The position numbers and the translations under genes are program-made. DNA of 60,185 nt from an uncultured Campylobacter sp. (GTDB taxonomy: Bacteria; Campylobacterota; Campylobacteria; Campylobacterales; Campylobacteraceae), in the NCBI RefSeq assembly GCF_905372745.1, contig NZ_CAJPQR010000012.1, positions 1 through 60,185 of the forward strand, given 5' to 3'. The notes beneath the pieces are model-generated. The model made no database searches. It saw only the letters and a program-made list of their open reading frames with translations, and was not told the origin of the DNA. The stretch's first letter is position 1, and every line of letters starts with the position of its first letter. Positions 43,483-52,574 of the stretch are shown here, piece by piece.

Positions 43483-44768
43483 AATCAAACTCAAATTTGA
43501 CCCCGCAAGAGCCGCGCCGAGAAAAGGTATTTTTTAAAACCTTCGGCTGCCGCACGAACATCTACGACACCGAGCTGATGAAAAGCTACGTCAAAGACTA
43601 CGATATCGTTAGCGACGAAAACGAAGCCGACATCGTAGTGGTAAACTCCTGCACGGTCACAAACTCCGCAGATAGCGGCGCGCGCAGCTACATAAACGGC
43701 ATAAAAAAACGCGGCGCTAGAGTGATACTAACCGGATGTGGCGCGGTGAGCAAGGGCAAGGAGCTGTTTAACAAAAGCGCGGTTTTTGGCGTGATAGGCG
43801 CTAGTAAAAAAGAGGATATAAACGCGCTTTTAAAGTCGCAAGATCCGTTTTTCGAGCTGGGAAATTTAAAAAGTATCGACAAAAATATCGTAACGAACTA
43901 CGAAAATCACACTAAAGCCTTTATCAAGATCCAAGAGGGCTGCGACTTTGCCTGCAGCTACTGCATCATCCCAGCCGTCCGCGGCAAGGCGCGCAGTATG
44001 GACGAGGAAGCGATCTTGCGCGAGGCTAAAATTTTAGCCTATAACGGCTACAACGAGCTGGTGCTAACGGGCACGAATATCGGCAGCTACGGCAAGGATA
44101 CGGGCTCAAGCCTGGGTCGCTTGCTAGGTAGGCTCGGTAAAATAGGCGGCATAAAGCGCATAAGGCTAGGCAGTATAGAGCCTAGCCAGATAGACGAAAG
44201 CTTTCGCGAGATTTTAAAAGAGAGCTGGCTAGAGCGGCATCTGCATATCGCGCTTCAGCACACGAGCGAGACGATGCTACGCATCATGAGGCGGCGAAAT
44301 CAGGCTTTTAGGGATTTGGAGCTATTTTTGGAGCTTAGCCAGATGGGTTTTGCGCTAGGAACCGACTATATCGTGGGGCATCCGGGCGAGAGCGAGGATA
44401 TCTGGAGCGAGGCGCTAGAAAATTTTAAAAAATTTCCGCTCACGCATTTGCACTGCTTTGCGTATTCGCCGCGCACGGGCACGCACTCGGCGGATATGAA
44501 AACGGACGTTAGCGGCGACGTGGCGAAGGCTAGGCTTAAAATTTTAAAGCAAATCGTAGCGGAAAATAATTTTAAATTTAGGCAAGAGTACGCCAAAAAA
44601 GGCGGGAGCCTAAACGTTTTAGTCGAACAGCTAAACGGAGAATTTTACGAGGGTTTTGATCAATTTTACAACAAAGTAAAAATCAAAACGGATAAGCAAA
44701 TTTTAAAAGAGTGGGCGGTTATAGATAAATTTGAAGTAAAAAGCGAGGGAGATTATGCGCAAATTTAA
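43479..44768 (+). CDS. mtaB: tRNA t6A37 methylthiotransferase MtaB
   Basis: A 429-residue radical SAM methylthiotransferase. The N-terminal UPF0004 domain has three cluster Cys (FGCRTN, VVNSCTVTN, LTGCGAV). The radical SAM domain has CDFACSYC (CxxxCxxC) and VLTGTNIGSYG. A short TRAM-like tail follows. The pattern is that of MtaB, which makes ms2t6A at position 37 of tRNA-Lys, rather than MiaB. The gene overlaps mscS by four bases and the FtsH-like gene by 14 bases. Confidence 0.9.
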   Translation: MKSNSNLTPQEPRREKVFFKTFGCRTNIYDTELMKSYVKDYDIVSDENEADIVVVNSCTVTNSADSGARSYINGIKKRGARVILTGCGAVSKGKELFNKSAVFGVIGASKKEDINALLKSQDPFFELGNLKSIDKNIVTNYENHTKAFIKIQEGCDFACSYCIIPAVRGKARSMDEEAILREAKILAYNGYNELVLTGTNIGSYGKDTGSSLGRLLGRLGKIGGIKRIRLGSIEPSQIDESFREILKESWLERHLHIALQHTSETMLRIMRRRNQAFRDLELFLELSQMGFALGTDYIVGHPGESEDIWSEALENFKKFPLTHLHCFAYSPRTGTHSADMKTDVSGDVAKARLKILKQIVAENNFKFRQEYAKKGGSLNVLVEQLNGEFYEGFDQFYNKVKIKTDKQILKEWAVIDKFEVKSEGDYAQI

Positions 44769-46422
44769 GCTAAATAAACAAAAGATAATCCTCATCCTAA
44801 CAGTACTTTTAGCGGTCTTGCTAGCTATCGCCGTCGGTAGAAGCCAACCAAAAAACATAATGTATGAAAGCTACGAAAAGCTACTAGAGGGCGGTATGAT
44901 CGAGAGCGCGACGATAGACGGCGGCCAGATCGAGCTAACGACCAAGGGAGGGCGTAAATACCTCATCGTAAAAGACGGCGTAGACGTGCGAAAACTCATG
45001 CAAAAAGCGCCCGTAGATATAAAAAAAGACACGCCCGTGCTGGATGAAATTTTGGCCGTTTTAGCGCTACTTGTTATCTGTTTCGCGGGGCTTGCGGTTT
45101 ATGCGAGGTTTAAAAAGCAAAAACTCGCCGCTCAAAACGAGAATCAAAAAGCAAACGCCTATGAGTATGAAAATATCTCGGCTAGCTCCGTGCAGCCTGC
45201 TATCTCAAACGTCAAATTTAGCGACGTAGCGGGTATAAAAGACGTCAAATTTGAGCTCGGCGAAATAGTGGATTTTCTAAAAGATCCCGTAAAATATAAA
45301 AAATTCGGCATCAAAATGCCAAAAGGCGTGCTGATGGTCGGGCCTCCAGGAGTGGGCAAGACGCTAGTAGCAAAGGCCGTGGCAGGTGAGGCGGGAGTGC
45401 CGTTTTTTTACCAAAGCGGCGCGAGTTTCGTGCAAATTTACGTCGGCATGGGCGCAAAACGCGTGCATGAGCTGTTTTTAAAGGCTAAAGCCTATGCGCC
45501 CTCTATCATCTTTATCGACGAGATCGACGCCGTGGGCAAGGTGCGCGGCGGTAACCGAAACGACGAGCGCGAGGCTACGCTAAATCAGCTGCTGACCGAG
45601 ATGGACGGCTTTGAGGATAACTCGGGCGTCATAGTTATCGCTGCAACTAACCGCATAGAGATGATAGACGAGGCGCTGTTGCGCTCGGGGCGATTTGATA
45701 GACGTATTTTTCTTTCGATGCCTGATTTTGCCGATAGGGTCGAGATTTTAAAATCCTATCTAAAAGACAAAAACACGAGCGTAGATGCGCAAGACGTGGC
45801 GCGCATTAGCGTCGGCTTTAGCGGAGCGGCTCTTTCTACGCTGGTAAATGAAGCCGCGATAAACGCGCTAAGACGCGGCGGCGAGATGATAGAGTTTAGC
45901 GATTTTGAAAGCGTTTTAAACAAAGTCTTGCTCGGAAAAAAGAGGATTTTAAGCTACAACGACGAGGAAAAGCGCATCCAGGCGCTCTATCAGGGCGCAA
46001 AGGCTTTGGCGGCGTATTGGTTCGGGATAGAATTTGAAAAAATTTCGCTCGTAGAGGAGCAGTTTATGCGTCCTGAGCGAGAGATAGAGTCGCGCTCGCA
46101 GATGTTTGCTCGCATCAAGGTATGTTTGGCGGGTATGAGCGCGCTAAAGATGGTCAAAGACGATACCTTTTCAAACTCGGGCGCCGACATCCAAAAAGCT
46201 CGCGAGATAGCGCAAAATATGGTCTTTGAGTATGGTATGGGGCGCGCTTTGATACCAAATGCGGCGGATGCCGAGGAGCTACTACAAGAGGCATACGCCG
46301 AGGTCGGAGCGTTTTTAGCCGGTATGAAAACGCAGCTAGAGCGCATCAGCGAGCATATCGAGATTTTTGAGAGTATCGACAAAGACGCGCTGGGCAAAAT
46401 TATCAAAGAGTATTACAACTAA
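44755..46422 (+). CDS. FtsH-like AAA+ ATPase with degenerate protease domain
   Basis: A 555-residue membrane ATPase: helices at about 11-28 and 97-117 bracket a small periplasmic domain. The AAA domain has Walker A GPPGVGKT (196-203), pore loop FVQIYVGMGA, Walker B IIFIDEID, and the second region of homology ATNRIEMIDEALLRSGRFDRR. The C-terminal domain aligns to the FtsH M41 domain, but HExxH is replaced by YQGAK (residues 412-416) and the LGGRxAEE segment, with the third ligand region, reads LAGMSALKM. I conclude zinc is not bound and proteolysis is lost, leaving an unfoldase or a partner of the true FtsH (not in this window). SD GAGGGAG lies within the mtaB end. Confidence 0.88.
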   Translation: MRKFKLNKQKIILILTVLLAVLLAIAVGRSQPKNIMYESYEKLLEGGMIESATIDGGQIELTTKGGRKYLIVKDGVDVRKLMQKAPVDIKKDTPVLDEILAVLALLVICFAGLAVYARFKKQKLAAQNENQKANAYEYENISASSVQPAISNVKFSDVAGIKDVKFELGEIVDFLKDPVKYKKFGIKMPKGVLMVGPPGVGKTLVAKAVAGEAGVPFFYQSGASFVQIYVGMGAKRVHELFLKAKAYAPSIIFIDEIDAVGKVRGGNRNDEREATLNQLLTEMDGFEDNSGVIVIAATNRIEMIDEALLRSGRFDRRIFLSMPDFADRVEILKSYLKDKNTSVDAQDVARISVGFSGAALSTLVNEAAINALRRGGEMIEFSDFESVLNKVLLGKKRILSYNDEEKRIQALYQGAKALAAYWFGIEFEKISLVEEQFMRPEREIESRSQMFARIKVCLAGMSALKMVKDDTFSNSGADIQKAREIAQNMVFEYGMGRALIPNAADAEELLQEAYAEVGAFLAGMKTQLERISEHIEIFESIDKDALGKIIKEYYN

Positions 46423-46439
46423 ATTTAAAGGAGAAAAAA

Positions 46440-46979
46440 ATGAAAGCAAAAATCGGAATTTTGACGCTGAGCGACCGCGCTAGCGAGGGCAAATACGACG
46501 ATCTATCGGGCGCGGCGATAAAAGAGGTTTTAGACGGCTGGATAACGAGCGAGCGCGAGTATTTTTACGAGGTGATTCCCGATGAGATCGAGCTCATAAA
46601 AGAGCGCCTAAAACACATGATAGACGTGCTAGGCTGCGATCTAGTGCTGACTACGGGCGGCACGGGGCCGGCTCCTCGCGACGTGACGCCTGAGGCAACC
46701 GAAGCCGTATGCGAAAAGATGATGCCCGGCTTTGGCGAGCTAATGCGCGCTGCTAGCCTAAAATACGTCCCCACCGCGATCCTATCGCGCCAAACGGCTG
46801 GCATCAGAGGGCACGCGCTCATCGTAAATTTACCCGGCCAGCCAAAGGCGATCAGAGAGTGCCTAGAGCCGGTTTTCCCAGCGATTCCGTACTGCATTGA
46901 TCTCATCGGCGGCGCATTTATAGAGACTGATGAGAGCGTGATGAAGGTCTTTCGCCCGAAACAAAAGAAAATTTCGTGA
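46440..46979 (+). CDS. mog: Molybdopterin adenylyltransferase
   Basis: A 179-residue cytosolic protein of the MoaB/Mog fold. It has GILTLSDRASEGKYDDLSG, TTGGTGPAPRDVTPEAT (MPT binding loop) and the PGQPKAIRECL helix. Mog adenylates molybdopterin before MoeA inserts molybdate. The length and start favour Mog over MoaB. AAAGGAG precedes the ATG. The molybdoenzyme at 56517 would use the product, though the genes are 10 kb apart. Confidence 0.92.
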   Translation: MKAKIGILTLSDRASEGKYDDLSGAAIKEVLDGWITSEREYFYEVIPDEIELIKERLKHMIDVLGCDLVLTTGGTGPAPRDVTPEATEAVCEKMMPGFGELMRAASLKYVPTAILSRQTAGIRGHALIVNLPGQPKAIRECLEPVFPAIPYCIDLIGGAFIETDESVMKVFRPKQKKIS

Positions 46980-46986
46980 TCCACGC

Positions 46987-47646
46987 GTGCTAAACTTTTT
47001 TGAAAATATAAATTTAAAGGCTACGAGGCTGCTTGAGGGCTATTATTCGCTCTTTTGCGGCCTTTTTACGCTTTGCGTCGGCATTTACGGGCTCGCGCTC
47101 GTTTTTAGGGTCGAGTGGCTTTTGCTTGCCGCTAGCGCTTGTATCTACGCGTGCTTTGTCCTGCTTGCGTTTCGTTCGCTTTTTTGGTTCGTCTTGAGTC
47201 TGATTTTCTCGCCCGTTTTTGCTATCGTCGTACGCGAGCGTTACGATGAAAATTTATTTTTAGACGTGGTTTTTGCGCTTATTTGGATATTTTGCTGGTT
47301 ATTTTTATCGCTAGCCGTGAGTGAAAATATCTCAAAACTCGGCAACGAAATCGTATCTAAAATTTTACGTATCGCCGCGCTTTTTGCAGTGATCGGCGTT
47401 TATTACGTCAGTATTGAAAATAGCCTAAATTTACAAGCTATTTTACAAGACACCGTTACGCTTCGCATCGTACTTATCGCCATAAATATCTATATGTTTC
47501 CGTCTCTTATCGCGCTTTTGGCGCTTGATTTGCGCGGCTATTATTTGAAAAGCAAAGGCGAAAAAAGAGCCGAATTTTCATTTTTTAACCTTGCTCGCGA
47601 GGGTTTAAAGGTGCTTAAATTTATCGCCTTAAGGCGTAAAATCTAA
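46987..47646 (+). CDS. Hypothetical membrane protein
   Basis: A 219-residue, strongly hydrophobic protein with six or so helices (about 17-38, 42-62, 64-83, 92-110, 125-145 and 155-180) and a basic C-terminal tail ending LRRKI. I do not recognise the family. Start is GTG at 46987, with no good RBS, seven bases after the mog stop, suggesting coupling to mog. Followed by a terminator shared with dedA. Confidence 0.65.
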   Translation: MLNFFENINLKATRLLEGYYSLFCGLFTLCVGIYGLALVFRVEWLLLAASACIYACFVLLAFRSLFWFVLSLIFSPVFAIVVRERYDENLFLDVVFALIWIFCWLFLSLAVSENISKLGNEIVSKILRIAALFAVIGVYYVSIENSLNLQAILQDTVTLRIVLIAINIYMFPSLIALLALDLRGYYLKSKGEKRAEFSFFNLAREGLKVLKFIALRRKI

Positions 47647-47699
47647 ATTTATACGGATTTTGATTAAAAGCCGAAATTTTCTTAAATTTAAGCAGACTC

Positions 47700-47718
47700 A
47701 AAGCCGTTTTGCGGCTTT
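47700..47718. terminator. Shared terminator between convergent genes
   Basis: AAAGCCG (47700-47706) pairs with CGGCTTT (47712-47718), loop TTTTG, with A-rich flank upstream and T-rich flank downstream. Confidence 0.5.
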
Positions 47719-47857
47719 TGATTATCGGCGGAAATTTATTTGCGCCTAAAAGTTAAGGCAAAAACTTTCTATATTTTTTGCACGGTAAAATTTAGCAAAA
47801 TAAACCCGCATGGTAGCCGAATTTTAAATTTCCTTTAGCGGCTAGTTTAGAGGCGGT

Positions 47858-48484
47858 TTATTCTGGCTCTTTTGCGCCGTTTTTTGATTTTTTGCTTTGG
47901 CGTTTTACGTAAAAGATATAAATCGCGGTAAGTATGCCGACTGCTACGAGCAGGGCGATCACGATGTGGCTAAAGGTATCTTTGTCGTAGTTTTTACCTA
48001 GATACCAGCCAACTGCAAGCAGTACGGCGACCCAGATGCCCGCACCCAAAGCCGTATAGAGGCAAAATTTAAAGATATTCATACGCGCAAGGCCCGCCGG
48101 CAGGCTGATGTACTGGCGGATGCCGGGGATCAGGCGGCAGTTAAAGGTCGAAATCTCGCCGTACTTGTTAAAAAACGCCTCGAATTTGCGCATTTTCTCC
48201 TCCGTGATACCGACGTATTTGCCGTATTTTAGCGCGAGCTCCCGTCCAAAAAAGTAACACAGATAGTAGTTAAACGCCGCTCCTGCGAGACTGCCGGCCG
48301 TTCCGACGGCCCAAGCTGCAAATAGATTCATCTTTCCTTCGTGCGCGAGATAGCCCGCCGGTATCATCGCCACTTCGCTTGGAAACGGAAAAAACGAACT
48401 CTCTAAAAACATCATCAAAAAGATGCCCGTATACCCCCACTGACTCACGTAAGAGACGATAGTATCTATGATAGAATGAAGCAA
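47858..48484 (-). CDS. DedA family (VTT domain) membrane protein
   Basis: A 208-residue inner membrane protein. The family core is FPFPSEVAMIPAGYLAHEG followed by GSLAGAAFNYYLCYFFGR and the later helix with FNCRLIPGIRQYISLPAG, the conserved Arg/Pro reentrant region. DedA proteins support undecaprenyl phosphate or lipid flipping and membrane homeostasis. Start is TTG at 48484; AAAGG just upstream lies in the end of the LysE-type gene, whose stop is two bases away, indicating coupled translation. Confidence 0.88.
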   Translation of the reverse strand: MLHSIIDTIVSYVSQWGYTGIFLMMFLESSFFPFPSEVAMIPAGYLAHEGKMNLFAAWAVGTAGSLAGAAFNYYLCYFFGRELALKYGKYVGITEEKMRKFEAFFNKYGEISTFNCRLIPGIRQYISLPAGLARMNIFKFCLYTALGAGIWVAVLLAVGWYLGKNYDKDTFSHIVIALLVAVGILTAIYIFYVKRQSKKSKNGAKEPE

Positions 48485-48486
48485 AT

Positions 48487-49134
48487 TTAGCCTTTATTTA
48501 GGATTTGAGAAACGAAATCATACGCTATAGCAAGCGCAAAAAGCGCAAAAATCGTCGCGCAAACGCTATCAAGCGTCTTTTGGCGACTCAAAAACGCTTC
48601 GCGTGCCTTTTTTACGGCAAAAAGCCTACCCAAAAGCACGAAAACGAATACGCTTTGGACGGATATCGCGCCGATCAATAAAAAAATATCTTTTATCGGC
48701 GCGGATTCGTCGATAAATTTAGAAAAAATGCTAGCAAAATACAAAATAGCCTTAGGATTTGAGATATTTGTAAGCATCCCGAGGATAAAAAAATGCTTTG
48801 CGCTTACATTTTTTTCTTTTTGCATTTGCTCTTTGTTTGCTTTTTTGCTACGGGCGGAGCGAAATAGTAAAAAGCTCAAAAAAAGCAGATAACAGACGCT
48901 AAACAGCGCTAAGGCGTATCTGATAAGCGGCGTGGCCTCAAAAAGAGCCTTTAGTCCAAACGCCGTCAAAAAAACCCATAAAACTATGCCGGCGCAGACT
49001 CCCAAACAAGCATAAAAGCTATATCTAAAGCCGTGTGCTAGCGATACGCGAAGTATCAAAAATACATCTGGCCCCGGCACGATAATAGCGATAAAATGCG
49101 TCAGCATGATGGCGGCTAGAGAAACTAAGCTCAA
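48487..49134 (-). CDS. LysE/RhtB family amino acid exporter
   Basis: A 215-residue membrane protein with six helices. The family signature PGPDVFLILRVSLAHGFRYS lies near residue 20, and LTNISNPKAILYFASIF carries the conserved Asn-Pro-Lys. It exports amino acids or homoserine-like compounds; substrate unknown. The frame is open well upstream (to 49500) across the ribB start, but TTG at 49134 is the proper start: AAAGGA is seven bases before it and the protein begins with the first LysE helix. It is followed directly by dedA. Confidence 0.85.
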   Translation of the reverse strand: MSLVSLAAIMLTHFIAIIVPGPDVFLILRVSLAHGFRYSFYACLGVCAGIVLWVFLTAFGLKALFEATPLIRYALALFSVCYLLFLSFLLFRSARSKKANKEQMQKEKNVSAKHFFILGMLTNISNPKAILYFASIFSKFIDESAPIKDIFLLIGAISVQSVFVFVLLGRLFAVKKAREAFLSRQKTLDSVCATIFALFALAIAYDFVSQILNKG

Positions 49135-49318
49135 TAAATTTCCTTTAAAAAGCGAGATTTTAGCCAAAAGACGCAAAAAATAGCCTAAAATCGCCTTGGG
49201 TAAATCCACGAAATTAACCGCTTTACGTAAGCTAAATTTGTTTAATAGCGCCGCGCGGATCGTTTGGAGAGGATTTAAATTTATCCTCGCTTTTACCGCT
49301 TCTTTAAAACTAAGAATG

Positions 49319-49324
49319 TATAAT
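49319..49324 (+). promoter_or_regulatory. -10 of ribB
   Basis: TATAAT in ATGTATAATTGTC, 30 bases before the ribB ATG. No FMN riboswitch structure is visible in the short leader. Confidence 0.55.
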
Positions 49325-49353
49325 TGTCCTAAAATTTTAAACAAGGAATAACA

Positions 49354-50364
49354 ATGGATAGAGTAGAGCAGGCCATAAACGATATAAAAAACGGCAAAAT
49401 GGTCGTCATGGTCGATGATGAGGATCGCGAAAACGAGGGCGATCTGGTATTTGCGGCGACCTTTAGCGACACGCAAAAGGTAAATTTTGCCATAACTCAC
49501 GCAAAAGGCGTGCTGTGCCTCGCGCTAAACGAGGAGATCGCGCGTCGCCTCGATCTAAATTTGATGGTGGATAAAAACACGTCCTGCCACGAGACGGCGT
49601 TTACCGTCACCATAGACGCTAGAAACACGACGACGGGCGTGAGCGCCTACGAGCGCGACGTCACGATCCGCCTAGCAGCCGATCCGATGTCAAAGCCGGA
49701 GGATTTCGTGCGCCCTGGGCATATTTTCCCGCTCATCGCTAAAAAAGGCGGCGTGCTAAGCCGCACGGGACACACCGAAGGCTCGGTGGATCTATGTAAG
49801 CTTGCCGGCCTAACGCAAGCAGCCGTCATCTGCGAGATCGTAAAAGAGGACGGTAATATGGCTCGCAGGCCAGATCTGGAGGCATTTTGCGAGAAATTCG
49901 GACTAAATATGGTCTCGGTTTCCGAGCTCGTGCAGTACCGCCTAAGACACGAAAGCCTAATCGAGATAAAAGAAAAAAGCGCGGCTAAGATAGCAGGCTT
50001 TGACGCCATAAAATGCGAGATCCTAGATCACAAGGGCGAGCGCCACTATGCCTTTGTTTTTGGCGAGATAAAAGACAAAACCGCGGTCAAATTTCATCAA
50101 ATTTCAAGCGACGTGGAGCTGCTGTGCTCCGATAAATTCGCCGATCTGCTGGAGTCGCTTGAGTATCTATCCAAAAACGGCGGCGTCGCGGTGTTTTTAC
50201 AAGGCGAGGAGAAGTGCGGCGGACAGGTCAAGGACTACGGCATCGGCGCGCAAATTTTACACAAGCTAGGCGTCAGCCGTATCGAGCTTTTAAGCGCGAA
50301 TAAAAACAAAGATTTCGTCGCGTTAAAGGGCTTTGGGCTTGACATTGCGGGCTATAAAGAGTAA
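49354..50364 (+). CDS. ribB: 3,4-dihydroxy-2-butanone 4-phosphate synthase with vestigial RibA domain (RibBX type)
   Basis: A 336-residue protein. The RibB domain (about 1-200) has DDEDRENEGDLVFAA, the CHETAFTVTIDARN block, RPGHIFPLIAKKGGVLSRTGHTE and the C-terminal VSELVQYR. It makes the four-carbon unit of riboflavin. The remaining ~130 residues resemble GTP cyclohydrolase II only in outline (YGIGAQILHKLGVSRIELLS). The zinc Cys cluster (CxxxxCxC) and the RGIGL loop are absent, so I expect no cyclohydrolase activity, as reported for RibBX-type proteins. A separate RibA is then needed elsewhere. AAGGAATAACA precedes the ATG. Confidence 0.93.
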   Translation: MDRVEQAINDIKNGKMVVMVDDEDRENEGDLVFAATFSDTQKVNFAITHAKGVLCLALNEEIARRLDLNLMVDKNTSCHETAFTVTIDARNTTTGVSAYERDVTIRLAADPMSKPEDFVRPGHIFPLIAKKGGVLSRTGHTEGSVDLCKLAGLTQAAVICEIVKEDGNMARRPDLEAFCEKFGLNMVSVSELVQYRLRHESLIEIKEKSAAKIAGFDAIKCEILDHKGERHYAFVFGEIKDKTAVKFHQISSDVELLCSDKFADLLESLEYLSKNGGVAVFLQGEEKCGGQVKDYGIGAQILHKLGVSRIELLSANKNKDFVALKGFGLDIAGYKE

Positions 50365-51433
50365 CGCAAACGGGCCTAGCGAGGTTGCGCGGGCCTTTGC
50401 CAAGACGCTAAATTTGGGGCTTTTGTACGCGGACAAAAAGGGCGTAATTAAATTTATAAATAAAAAATTCGAGCGGATTTTCGCTCTAGCGCCCAAGGTT
50501 TTTTACGGAGCGAAATTTGACGAGATGATCGCTGCGGCACAGGGGCTGGACGAGCTAAAAAGCTTTGAAAATCTCAAAAATAGCCCGCTAAACTCGAGCG
50601 ATTTTATAGTAAAAAAGAACCAAAAAAGCTACAGGCTAAACGTTTCAAACGTGCTTGAGGGCGGAGTGAAATTTGACGGATTTATCCTCGCAGTCACCGA
50701 CGTCACGCACGAAAAGGAGCTAGAAAAAAAGGAGCTTGGGCATAGGCGCTCGGTGCTAGCTCACGCCAAAACCGCGCTGGTGGGCGAGATGATAAACTCC
50801 ATCTCGCATCAGCAGCGCCAGCCTCTAAGCGCACTGGGGCTGTATCTGGATAATATCTAGGAGTGCGCGCGCGAGGGCGAATTTGAGCGCATACCGGCTC
50901 AAATCGCAGCCTGCAAAAAGAGCCTAAGGCTAATGGATGAAACGATAAAGGCGTTTAGAAATTTTTACGCCAGCGGCGAGGGGGCGGCGAAATTTGATCT
51001 CGTTAATATCATAAACGAGCTTATTTTGATAGTGCGGCCCGAGCTAAACTCTCACGGTATCGAGCTAAAATTTGCTAGCAGTAGCGGCAAATGCGAGCTA
51101 AAAAGCGTCGCTAGCTACGTGAGGCAGATCTTGCTCTCTTTGCTCTCAAACGCTAAGGACGCGCTGGTTGAAAGTGGACGTGATACGCCGCAAATTTTAA
51201 TCGAGCTAAAGAGAGCGGGCGGGCTATTTTGCGTGAGCGTGAGTGATAACGGCGGCGGGGTTAAGGCGGATAGCGATAAAATTTTCGAGCCATTTTTTAC
51301 GACGAAAAATATGGGCACGGGCACGGGGCTAAACGTAGCTAGAGAGCTCGCCGTAAAAAAGCTAGGCGGCGCTCTGGAGCTTGAAAGTGCGGCGAATCCG
51401 ACTAAATTTACGCTATTTTTAGGCGAAATTTAG
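50333..51433 (+). pseudogene. PAS sensor histidine kinase interrupted by one amber codon
   Basis: One frame, 366 codons, broken by a single TAG at 50858-50860. The 5' part (175 codons) holds a PAS-like domain (LYADKKGVIKFINKKFERIF) and the HisKA box SISHQQRQPLSALGLYLDNI with His159. The 3' part continues in frame (EGEFERIPAQIAACKKS) into the ATPase domain: NAKDALVES (N box), DNGGG, FEPFFTTKNMGTGTGLNVA. TAG is one transition from CAG (Gln), which fits the helix. Membrane helices are absent, so it is cytosolic. The cognate response regulator at 51499 is intact. Start is uncertain: TTG at 50333, 50339 or 50345, all overlapping the ribB end. It could be a true null, a sequencing error, or split proteins. 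Confidence 0.8.
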
Positions 51434-51498
51434 ATGAGGCGATAAATTTAAAAATTAGTTTGCAAACTTAAGAAAGACAAGCAAGAAACGAGGCTAGC

Positions 51499-52227
51499 GT
51501 GTATAGCAAAATAAAAAATATCTTAAACGGTGTAAATTTGCTCATCGTCGAGGACGACGAGAGCCTGCGCGAAAGCATCAAAATATCGGTCGAAAACTAC
51601 GTGAGCGAGGTTTACGCCTGCGCAAACGCAAAAGAGGCGCTGGAAGTTTTTGAAGCAAAGGGCATAAATTTAGTGCTTTCTGATATCAACATGCCGCATA
51701 TGAACGGGCTTGAGATGGCGGCTCGCATCAGGGGGCTGGATAAAGACGTGCCTATTATTTTTCTTACTGCATACGGTAACGACGAGAACGTGCTTAGCGC
51801 GATAGAGCTAGGGAGTTTTGGCGTGCTAAAAAAGCCGTTTGAAAAGCGCGATCTAATCATGCAAATGAGCTTTGCGGCGAATAAATTTAAAAACGATTTT
51901 GCGGAGGTTGATCTAAAAAACGGCTTTAAATTTAACGCCTTTAGCAGGCAGCTAACAAAGGACGGCCGGCCCGTGGCGCTAACGAAAAAAGAGCAAAATT
52001 TACTACATCTTTTCCTAAAAAATCAAGGCCGCGTCGTGAGCTTTGAGATGATCGAGGCGTACGTCTGGCAGGAGGGTAGTTGCACGGCCGACGCGATACG
52101 AAGCTTTGTGTATAAACTACGCAAAAAACTCTACCCCGAACTCATCCAAAATGCGCAGGGCAGCGGATATGCGCTGATTTTAGACGGACAAGGCGGACGA
52201 ACGGTGAGTAAAATCTGCTACGTTTGA
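51499..52227 (+). CDS. OmpR-family response regulator
   Basis: A 242-residue protein. The receiver (about 12-125) has acidic pair EDDE, phospho-acceptor Asp62 in LSDINMPHMNG, Thr in FLTAYG and Lys in LKKPFEK. The DNA-binding winged helix (about 145-230) has LTKKEQNLLHLFLKNQGRVVS and DAIRSFVYKLRKKL. It follows the interrupted sensor kinase and would be its partner. With the kinase gone, it might act unphosphorylated or be served by another kinase. Start is GTG at 51499 with GAGG upstream. A terminator follows. Confidence 0.9.
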   Translation: MYSKIKNILNGVNLLIVEDDESLRESIKISVENYVSEVYACANAKEALEVFEAKGINLVLSDINMPHMNGLEMAARIRGLDKDVPIIFLTAYGNDENVLSAIELGSFGVLKKPFEKRDLIMQMSFAANKFKNDFAEVDLKNGFKFNAFSRQLTKDGRPVALTKKEQNLLHLFLKNQGRVVSFEMIEAYVWQEGSCTADAIRSFVYKLRKKLYPELIQNAQGSGYALILDGQGGRTVSKICYV

Positions 52228-52238
52228 AGTTCAAAAGT

Positions 52239-52274
52239 AAAAAGCTAAATTTAATTTTAAAGATTAAGCTTTTT
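52239..52274 (+). terminator. Terminator after the response regulator
   Basis: AAAAAGCT (52239-52246) pairs with AGCTTTTT (52267-52274), with further A-T pairs inside, ending in a T run. Confidence 0.5.
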
Positions 52275-52574
52275 GTGTTTTACGGCTTTAAAAATAAAAT
52301 TCGGCGCATTTTTAGGATCGCCGACCCTTAGCAAGGCGGCGGCAAAATTTGAGCGCGTAAGATTAAACGAGCGGCTCAAATTTAAGCAATACAAGGCGCT
52401 TAAAATCCGTCTTTTATCGGCCGGCTTTGCGGTTACCGCGCTCTGCGCGCCTAGTTTGCGGCTATTTTTTTCTTGTTCGCGCCGATTTGCCTTGCGGTAA
52501 AAAATTTAAATCCGTCCGTCAAAACGGCGATTTTGGCTTACTACTTAAAATTTTACGCGAAATTTGATCTAGCG
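52275..52574. other. Gene-free interval
   Basis: 300 bases between the response regulator terminator and the end of a metallophosphoesterase gene. Short open frames exist but lack RBS or recognisable protein character. No other feature is seen. Confidence 0.45.

Noticed and set aside
52273..52500. 75-codon forward frame after the response regulator
   Set aside because: It starts inside the terminator, lacks an RBS and has no protein character.
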